Assembly: GCA_963848045.1 (NCBI GenBank)
Contig: CAWKCC010000002.1
Location: forward strand, 248,001 to 312,000
Reading direction: 5' to 3'
Source of the DNA: CAVUAT01 sp963848045
Lineage (GTDB): Bacteria; Actinomycetota; Thermoleophilia; Solirubrobacterales; 70-9
Length of the DNA: 64,000 bases
Position 1 is the stretch's first letter, and each line of letters opens with the position of its first letter. Shown piece by piece: positions 57,419 to 64,000 of the stretch. The notes under the pieces are model-generated. The model was not told the origin of the DNA. It worked only from the letters and a program-made list of their open reading frames with translations, and made no database searches. The position numbers and the translations under genes are program-made.

Positions 57419-58084
57419 TCACGCCGGTGAGCGCTCGCGCGCGATCGCCCGAAACAGGGCGAGACCGTCGTCCGAGCCGGTCAGGGGGTCGACGGCATGC
57501 TCGGGGTGGGGCATCAGGCCGAGCACATTGCCGGCCTCGTTGGTGACGCCGGCGACGTCGCGAACCGAGCCGTTCGGGTTCTGGCCCGGCGCGTAGCGAA
57601 ATGCGACCTGCCCGCCCGCTTCGAGCGCGTCGAGCATCTCGTCGGGCGCGAAGTAGCGGCCGCTCATGTGCTTGACGGGGATCGAGAGGCGCGCGCCTGC
57701 CTCGATCTCCGCGCCGAAGGGGCCGCGAATCTCCTCCGCGACCAGCTCCACCTGGCGGAAGATGAAGCGCAGCTGCTCGTTCGGCAGCAGCGCTCCGGGC
57801 AGCAGCCCCGCCTCGCAGAGCACCTGGAAGCCGTTGCAGATGCCGAGCACGGGGCCACCATCGGCCGCGAAGCGGGCCACCGCCCCCATCGCCGGCGAGA
57901 AGCGGGCGATCGCTCCCGCGCGCAGGTAGTCGCCGTAGGAGAAGCCACCCGGGACGACGATCGCGTCCAGCCCCGAGAGATCGGACTCCTCGTGCCAGAC
58001 GAGCCTGGCGTCGCCGACCCGTCCGCAGGCGGCGACGGCGTCGCGCTCGTCGCATGAGCCCGGGAACTGGATCACGCCGATCAA
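57419..58084 (-). CDS. purQ: Phosphoribosylformylglycinamidine synthase subunit I (glutaminase)
   Basis: 221 residues, class I glutamine amidotransferase. It supplies ammonia to PurL. MIGVIQFPGSCDERDAV, the nucleophile elbow GICNGFQVLCE (Cys) and LMPHPEHAVDP (His-Glu). Its ATG overlaps the purS stop by 4 bp. Confidence 0.96.
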   Translation of the reverse strand: MIGVIQFPGSCDERDAVAACGRVGDARLVWHEESDLSGLDAIVVPGGFSYGDYLRAGAIARFSPAMGAVARFAADGGPVLGICNGFQVLCEAGLLPGALLPNEQLRFIFRQVELVAEEIRGPFGAEIEAGARLSIPVKHMSGRYFAPDEMLDALEAGGQVAFRYAPGQNPNGSVRDVAGVTNEAGNVLGLMPHPEHAVDPLTGSDDGLALFRAIARERSPA

Positions 58085-58314
58085 GCGGCGTCGCGCTCCA
58101 ACAGCACCTCGAAGTCCTCGATCAACGGGTTCGCGAGCAGCTTCTCGCAGAGCGAGTCGAGCTGGGTGGGGTCGTCGGTCTCGAGCTCGACGAGCCGCCC
58201 CACCCGCACCTCGGAGACCCCTTCGAATCCGAGCGCCGGCAGCGCGCGCTCGACCGCCTTCCCCTGTGGATCGAGGATGCCCTGCTTCGGCCTGATCAGG
58301 ACCTTCGCCTTCAC
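58081..58314 (-). CDS. purS: Phosphoribosylformylglycinamidine synthase subunit PurS
   Basis: 77 residues from GTG 58314 (KAKVLIRPKQGILDPQGKAV). It is the small bridging subunit of the PurLQS complex; GFEGVSEVRVGRLVELE and ANPLIEDFEVLLE complete the family pattern. It starts the purS-purQ-purL unit and has its own leaderless -10. Confidence 0.94.
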   Translation of the reverse strand: MKAKVLIRPKQGILDPQGKAVERALPALGFEGVSEVRVGRLVELETDDPTQLDSLCEKLLANPLIEDFEVLLERDAA

Positions 58315-58321
58315 CGGTTTC

Positions 58322-58327
58322 AGCCTA
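58322..58327 (-). promoter_or_regulatory. -10 element for purSQL
   Basis: TAGGCT on the minus strand, ending 7 nt before GTG 58314. It lies in the 22-bp gap after purC. Confidence 0.5.
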
Positions 58328-58336
58328 CCCGCGGGA

Positions 58337-59206
58337 TCAGCCGTCGAGCTTGCGCTCAGTGATCCGCTCGTACGCCTCGACGTACTTGGCGCGAGTGTTC
58401 TCGACCACCTCGGGGGGCAGCTCCGGGCCGGGCGGCGAGTGGTCCCACCCAACCGAGTCGGCGTAGTCGCGCACGTACTGCTTGTCGTATGAGGGCTGGG
58501 CCCGGCCGGGCTCGTATTGATCGGCCGGCCAGAAGCGCGAGGAGTCGGGGGTCAGCACCTCGTCGCCCAGCACGACCTCGGCCCCGGGGCTGGCCCCGAA
58601 CTCGAACTTGGTGTCGGCGAGGATGATCCCCCGCTCTGCCGCGTGATCGGCACCGCGGCGGTAGATCTCGATCGAGATGCGGCGGAGCTCCTCCATCAGC
58701 TGGCGGTCGCCGATGATCTCGACGGCGCGCTCGAAGTCGATGTTCTCGTCGTGGTCGCCCAGCTCGGCCTTGGTCGCCGGGGTGAAGATGGGCTCGGGGA
58801 GCTGGTCGGACTCACGCAGTCCCTCGGGCAGGGGGACCCCGCAGACCGCGCCGGTCTCGCGATACTCCTTCCATCCCGAGCCCGAGAGGTAGCCCCGCAC
58901 CACGCACTCCACCGGGTACATCTCGAGCCGGCGCACTCGCATGCCTCGCCCGGCGGCCTCGGCCGGCACTTGCTCGGAGAGGAAGTGGTTGGGCACGATG
59001 TCGCCGGTGAGCTCGAACCAGAACAGCGACATCCGGTTCAGGACCATCCCTTTGTCGGGAATCTCGGTTGGCAGCACGACGTCGTAGACCGAGATCCGGT
59101 CCGAGGCGACCATGATCAGCTCGGTGCCGTCCTCGTAGATCTCACGGACTTTGCCGGATCCGTAGAGCTTCAGGTCTGCCAGGGCGGTTGCGGAAATCGG
59201 TGCCAT
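58337..59206 (-). CDS. purC: SAICAR synthetase
   Basis: 289 residues. It ligates aspartate to CAIR. LYGSGKVREIYEDGTELIMV, PVECVVRGYLSGSGWKEY, ILADTKFEFG and DEVLTPDSSRFWPAD are diagnostic. It is of the longer eukaryote/actinobacterial type rather than the ~240-aa E. coli type. A TAGGAT element (59219-59224) lies 12 nt before the ATG. It is divergent from the P450 gene with 77 bp between them. Confidence 0.96.
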   Translation of the reverse strand: MAPISATALADLKLYGSGKVREIYEDGTELIMVASDRISVYDVVLPTEIPDKGMVLNRMSLFWFELTGDIVPNHFLSEQVPAEAAGRGMRVRRLEMYPVECVVRGYLSGSGWKEYRETGAVCGVPLPEGLRESDQLPEPIFTPATKAELGDHDENIDFERAVEIIGDRQLMEELRRISIEIYRRGADHAAERGIILADTKFEFGASPGAEVVLGDEVLTPDSSRFWPADQYEPGRAQPSYDKQYVRDYADSVGWDHSPPGPELPPEVVENTRAKYVEAYERITERKLDG

Positions 59207-59245
59207 CGAGCGGGCGGAATCCTAGACAACGGCGTTTGATCCCGC

Positions 59246-59277
59246 TTGACGCGATGCCGCTGTTTGCGGAGTAGATT
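59246..59277 (+). promoter_or_regulatory. Promoter of the cytochrome P450 gene
   Basis: TTGACG (59246-59251) and TAGATT (59272-59277), spaced 20 bp, slightly long. The hexamer ends 6 nt before ATG 59284, giving a leaderless message. Confidence 0.5.
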
Positions 59278-59283
59278 CGTCGC

Positions 59284-60615
59284 ATGTCACTGCCGCCAGG
59301 GCCGCGACAGCCGGCCGTCGTCCAGACCGCCCGCTTCATGGGCCGCCCGGTTCCCTTCATGGAGTCCTGCCGCGAGCGCTTCGGGGACACCTTCACGCTG
59401 CGCGTGGCCCGGGTGGGACGGCTCGTCCTGATCTCCGATCCGGCCTCGCTGAAGGCGCTGTTCAGTGCCGATCGCCACAACACGATCGCCTCGCAGCGGA
59501 ACGTGATTCTGGCCCCCCTGCTGGGTGAGCGCTCGCTGCTGGTGCTCGAAGGCGACGAGCACCTCTCGCGGCGCAGGATGATGCTTCCCCCGTTCCACGG
59601 CGAGCGCATGCGTGCCTACGAGTCGGTGATCGAGCAGGCCGCGGAGCGCGAGGTCGCCTCCTGGCGGCTCGGCGCGGTCTTTCGGTTGCATCCCGCGATG
59701 CAGGCGATCACCCTGGAGGTGATCATGCGGGCCGTCTTCGGGGTCACCGAGGAGCGCCGCGGGGAGCTCCGCGGGCGGCTGCTCGAGATCCTCGCAGCGA
59801 CGCGATCACCTGCCGCGATCGCCTTCACGGTGGCGGGGCTGCGGCGATTGCCGCGCTTTCGCCGGCTGCAGTGGACGATCGACCGTGTCGACGAGTTGCT
59901 CGCTGCGGAGATCGCCGAGCATCGGGCCGATCCAGAGCTTGCCGAGCGCGAGGACATCCTTGCGCTGTTGATCTCGGCGCGCGATCAGCACGGGGAGGGC
60001 ATGAGCGACGGCGAGCTGCGCGACCAGCTGATGACTCTGCTGCTGGCGGGACACGAGACCACCGCCACCGCCCTTGCTTGGACATTCGACCTGCTGCTGC
60101 GGGATCCCGAGGCGCATCGCCGCCTTCGCGACGAGGTCGATGCCGGGGAGGGACACGACTACCTCGACGCGGTCATCGAGGAGTCCCTGCGGTTGCGGCC
60201 GGTGGTCCCGTTCGTCGGCCGCGAGCTGCGCCGCCCGGCCGTTCTTGACGGCTATTCGCTGCCGGTGGGCACCACGGTGATGGCCTCCATCTACCTCGCC
60301 CATACCAGGGCCGAGTCCTACCGCGACCCCTATGAGTTCCGGCCGGAGCGCTTCCTCGACGGGGCGCCCGGCACCTTCAGCTGGGTTCCCTTCGGCGGCG
60401 GCACCCGGCGCTGCATCGGCGCCGCCTTCGCCCAGCTCGAGATGCGGGTGGTGCTGCGCGCGGTGCTGCGTGGTGTCGAGCTCAGCGCCGCGGGGCCCGA
60501 GCCGGAGCGGATCGTGCGCCGCAACGTGACGCTCTCGCCCCGGCACGGGACGCCGGCGATCGCGCTGCGGCGGCGAGAGCGGGCGGGAGCGCTCCCGAAG
60601 GCGCAGCCGGTCTAG
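59284..60615 (+). CDS. Cytochrome P450
   Basis: 443 residues, no membrane anchor. I-helix AGHETTATAL (about 255-264), EESLRLRP (ExxR), the PERF-type block FRPERFLDG and the heme loop FGGGTRRCIGAAFA with Cys377. It is a monooxygenase needing separate ferredoxin and reductase partners, none of which are in the window. The substrate is unknown. Its TAG stop is shared as CTAG with the convergent glutaredoxin/GST-like gene. It sits inside the purine block with opposite orientation, so it is probably an insertion in an ancestral pur cluster. Confidence 0.94.
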   Translation: MSLPPGPRQPAVVQTARFMGRPVPFMESCRERFGDTFTLRVARVGRLVLISDPASLKALFSADRHNTIASQRNVILAPLLGERSLLVLEGDEHLSRRRMMLPPFHGERMRAYESVIEQAAEREVASWRLGAVFRLHPAMQAITLEVIMRAVFGVTEERRGELRGRLLEILAATRSPAAIAFTVAGLRRLPRFRRLQWTIDRVDELLAAEIAEHRADPELAEREDILALLISARDQHGEGMSDGELRDQLMTLLLAGHETTATALAWTFDLLLRDPEAHRRLRDEVDAGEGHDYLDAVIEESLRLRPVVPFVGRELRRPAVLDGYSLPVGTTVMASIYLAHTRAESYRDPYEFRPERFLDGAPGTFSWVPFGGGTRRCIGAAFAQLEMRVVLRAVLRGVELSAAGPEPERIVRRNVTLSPRHGTPAIALRRRERAGALPKAQPV

Positions 60616-60905
60616 GGCGAGGCGGTCTCGGGGTGCTCCCGGGCCCAGCGCACGATCGCCCCCGAGCCCGAGATCACGGCGCCGTCGTCCAGCGCCAGCA
60701 CCGGCAGGCTGTTGCTGCCGCTCAACTCCCTGACCTCGGCCCGGTCGTCGTCGCGTGAGCGCCACGTCCAGGGAAGCATCCTGTAGCCCCTCAGGGCCCG
60801 CAGCTCGTAGCTGTAGCCGGCGTCGTCAAGCGCCTTCGCGGCGCGTCCGCAGGGGTGGCCGATCGCCGCGTGCCTCTTCTTCTGCCCGCAGGTGTAGAGG
60901 ATCAT
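60612..60905 (-). CDS. Glutaredoxin/GST N-terminal-domain-like protein
   Basis: 97 residues: MILYTCGQKKRHAAIGHPCG, then SLPVLALDDGAVISGSGAIV. This is the thioredoxin-fold N-terminal domain of glutathione S-transferases, with the cis-Pro in LPVL and the Ser/Gly-rich binding loop. The active-site Cys is followed by GQKK instead of a CxxC. There is no C-terminal helical domain. It lies 34 bp after purB and may be co-transcribed with it. Confidence 0.78.
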   Translation of the reverse strand: MILYTCGQKKRHAAIGHPCGRAAKALDDAGYSYELRALRGYRMLPWTWRSRDDDRAEVRELSGSNSLPVLALDDGAVISGSGAIVRWAREHPETASP

Positions 60906-60939
60906 GATTCGAGCATCTCACACGGCGCCGCGCCCCACG

Positions 60940-62226
60940 CTACTGCTCCGAGATCTCGTCGAGGCGGTCGAGGATCTCCGGCACGTGCGCGAGGTAGGCG
61001 TCATAGTCGAAGATCGCCTTGGCGTCGAGCTGTGGCGCGGCTGCCTCGATCAGCTTGCGGAAATCGATCTCCTCGTCCCAGGCGCGCTGCGCGCTCTCCT
61101 GGACCAGCCGGTAGGCGTCGTCGCGCGCCATCCCCGACTCGACCAGCGCGGTCAGGGCTCGCTGGCTGAACAGGGCTCCGTGCGTGAGCTCGATGTTCCG
61201 GCGCATCCTCTCGCCGCGCACGTTCATTCCCTCCACGGTCCGGGTCGCCAGATGCTGCATGTAGTCGAGCCCGATGGTCGCGTCGGGGATCACGATGCGC
61301 TCGGCCCCCGAGTGCGAGATGTCGCGCTCGTGCCAGAGAGCGACGTTCTCGAATCCCACCTGAGCGTAGCCGCGCAGCACCCGGGCGAGTCCGGTGATGC
61401 GCTCGGTGGTGATCGGGTTTCGCTTGTGCGGCATCGCCGATGAGCCCTTCTGGCCCGGACCGAACGGCTCCTCCACCTCGCGCACCTCTGTCCGCTGCAG
61501 GTTGCGGACCTCGGTCGCGAAGCGCTCGAGGCCGGCGCCCGCAGTTGCGATCGCGCTCAACACGACCGCCAGCCGGTCCCGGGGCACGACCTGTGTCGAG
61601 ACCTGCTCGGCGCCGATGCCGAGGCGCTCCATCACCCGCGCCTCCACCGAAGGTGGCAGCGAGGCGTAGGTGCCGACCGCCCCCGAGAGCTTCCCGACAG
61701 CAGCCTGCTCGAACGCCTGCTCGAGCCGCAGCACGTTGCGGTGCGCCTCGAAGGCGAAACCCGCCAGGCGCAGGCCAAAGGTGGTGGGCTCGGCGTGGAC
61801 CCCGTGGGTTCGGCCCACGCAGATCGTTTCGGCGTGCTCGCGTGCCCGGCGGGTCAGCGCCTCGCGATAGGCGCGGGCGCCATCGACCAGGATCGCTCCG
61901 GCCTCGCCCAGCTGCAGGGCGAGGGCGGTGTCCAGCACGTCCGACGAGGTGAGGCCGAAGTGCAGCCACCGCCCGGCCTCACCGATCGAATCGGAGACGA
62001 CGTCGACGAACGCGGCGACGTCGTGGTTGGTCGTGCGCTCGCGCTCCTCGACAGCCTCGACCGTGAACGAGGCCCGCTCACGACAGGCTCTCGCGTCCTC
62101 GGCGGGCACCAGGTCCTGCTCGGCGAGCGCCTCGGTGACCGCCAGCTCGACCGCCAGCCACGCCTCCAGCTTGCGCTGCTGCGTCCAGACGGCGCCGATC
62201 TCGCCCCGCGTGTACCGCTCGATCAC
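60940..62226 (-). CDS. purB: Adenylosuccinate lyase
   Basis: 428 residues from GTG 62226, overlapping the purE stop by 4 bp (GTGA). It acts twice in purine synthesis (SAICAR and adenylosuccinate). Motifs: TTNHDVAAFVDVVSDSIG, LHFGLTSSDVLDTALALQL, the catalytic-His segment GRTHGVHAEPTTFGLRLAG and the signature GQKGSSAMPHKRNPI. Length is normal for the ~430-aa bacterial class. Confidence 0.95.
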   Translation of the reverse strand: MIERYTRGEIGAVWTQQRKLEAWLAVELAVTEALAEQDLVPAEDARACRERASFTVEAVEERERTTNHDVAAFVDVVSDSIGEAGRWLHFGLTSSDVLDTALALQLGEAGAILVDGARAYREALTRRAREHAETICVGRTHGVHAEPTTFGLRLAGFAFEAHRNVLRLEQAFEQAAVGKLSGAVGTYASLPPSVEARVMERLGIGAEQVSTQVVPRDRLAVVLSAIATAGAGLERFATEVRNLQRTEVREVEEPFGPGQKGSSAMPHKRNPITTERITGLARVLRGYAQVGFENVALWHERDISHSGAERIVIPDATIGLDYMQHLATRTVEGMNVRGERMRRNIELTHGALFSQRALTALVESGMARDDAYRLVQESAQRAWDEEIDFRKLIEAAAPQLDAKAIFDYDAYLAHVPEILDRLDEISEQ

Positions 62227-62720
62227 GCGCCGATGATGCGGACGGCGAGCAGGCCCGCGTTCTTGGCGCCGTCGACGGCCACGCATGCGACCGGGACACC
62301 GGGCGGCATCTGGACGGCCGAGAGCAGCGCGTCGAGCCCGCCGAGCGTCTTCCCCGAGATCGGCACCCCGATCACCGGCAGGTCGGTCTTCGAGGCGGCG
62401 AAGCCCGGCAGCGCCGCTGACATCCCGGCTCCGGCGATGATCACCTTCAGGCCTCGCATGCGCGCGTTGACGCAGTACTCGCCGGTCGCGTCCGGATCGC
62501 GGTGGGCGCTGAGCACACGCACCTCATAGGCGACGCCGTGCTCGTGCAGCGCCTCTCCGGCCGGCTGCATCTTCTTCTTGTCGTTCTTGGAGCCCATGAT
62601 GATCCCGACCAGCGGGGCATCCACCTCGATCTCCTCGAAGGCCTTCTCCACTTCGGGCAGCGTCTCTATCGTGCGCTCCTGCGTCGGCGAGGCGCCGCCG
62701 CTTGGCTGGGTCGTCTCCAT
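62223..62720 (-). CDS. purE: N5-CAIR mutase / AIR carboxylase (PurE family)
   Basis: 165 residues from ATG 62720, which has a strong AGGGGAG site. It has a ~35-residue charged extension before the PurE domain: VGIIMGSKNDKKKMQPAGEA, SAHRDPDATGEY (His73) and VIIAGAGMSAALPGF. Most class I enzymes read GAGGAAHLPG and SAHRTP at these places, so this is a variant. No purK is in the window. It may use AIR and CO2 directly, but that is inference. Confidence 0.9.
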   Translation of the reverse strand: METTQPSGGASPTQERTIETLPEVEKAFEEIEVDAPLVGIIMGSKNDKKKMQPAGEALHEHGVAYEVRVLSAHRDPDATGEYCVNARMRGLKVIIAGAGMSAALPGFAASKTDLPVIGVPISGKTLGGLDALLSAVQMPPGVPVACVAVDGAKNAGLLAVRIIGA

Positions 62721-62742
62721 CGTCTCCCCTCGGTTCGTGTGT

Positions 62743-64000
<1,258 letters not shown>

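Overview
The window is a very G+C-rich chromosomal segment with dense, mostly short-spaced genes and no sign of phage, insertion sequences or CRISPR. Several traits point to a deep-branching actinobacterium. These are PASTA-type Ser/Thr kinases beside ftsW/pbpA, DUF3105 and DUF4395 proteins, FlgD-like and LytR_C proteins in a polysaccharide cluster, secreted proteins with lysine-rich tails, and many genes that appear leaderless. Thermoleophilia (Solirubrobacterales/Gaiellales type) is my best guess. This is inference from gene style, not from a marker-gene phylogeny.

Layout. 1-4.6 kb: cell-wall growth block (ftsW/rodA 3' end, pbpA, pknB with four PASTA repeats, D-Ala-D-Ala ligase). 4.6-9.7 kb: a second membrane Ser/Thr kinase, a DsbA-like protein, and the minus-strand set DedA-uppP-purM. 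9.8-21.7 kb: an exopolysaccharide/glycan cluster (membrane-bound NDP-sugar dehydratase, LytR_C protein, FlgD-Ig protein, O-antigen-ligase-like polymerase, flippase, three glycosyltransferases, a priming phosphoglycosyl transferase, GNAT and FemAB-like acyltransferases). 21.7-31.4 kb: secreted and miscellaneous genes (amidase with Lys tail, DUF3105, alpha/beta hydrolase, metF, GFA protein, methyltransferase, secreted beta-sandwich protein with a 40-residue Lys tail, a Pro-rich acidic protein, gdhA). Two tRNA-Ala genes lie here in opposite orientation. 31.4-38.8 kb: SRPBCC, two metallo-beta-lactamase-fold enzymes, D,D-carboxypeptidase, rhomboid protease, DUF4395-thioredoxin fusion, and a putative secreted glycosidase with a peptidoglycan-binding domain.

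38.8-46.7 kb: a complete pyruvate (or 2-oxoacid) dehydrogenase and lipoate operon (pdhA-pdhB-pdhC-lipB-lipA), with lpdA just upstream. 46.8-50.5 kb: thiamine genes, with thiE divergent from a TPP-riboswitch-controlled thiO and thiS-thiG fusion. 51-64 kb: tRNA-Lys and a nearly complete purine pathway on the minus strand (purD, purE, purB, purC, purS, purQ, purL, purF, purN, purH). It is interrupted by a cytochrome P450 and a glutaredoxin/GST-like gene; purM sits apart at 7 kb.

Cross-cutting signals. At least a dozen genes have a TAnnnT -10 hexamer ending 6-10 nt before the start codon, the signature of leaderless mRNAs. In four of them the TAG stop codon of the upstream gene is itself the first half of that hexamer. 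Three convergent gene pairs end on one shared palindromic CTAG. These features, the lysine-rich tails and the ThiS-ThiG fusion are the points I consider most worth following up.
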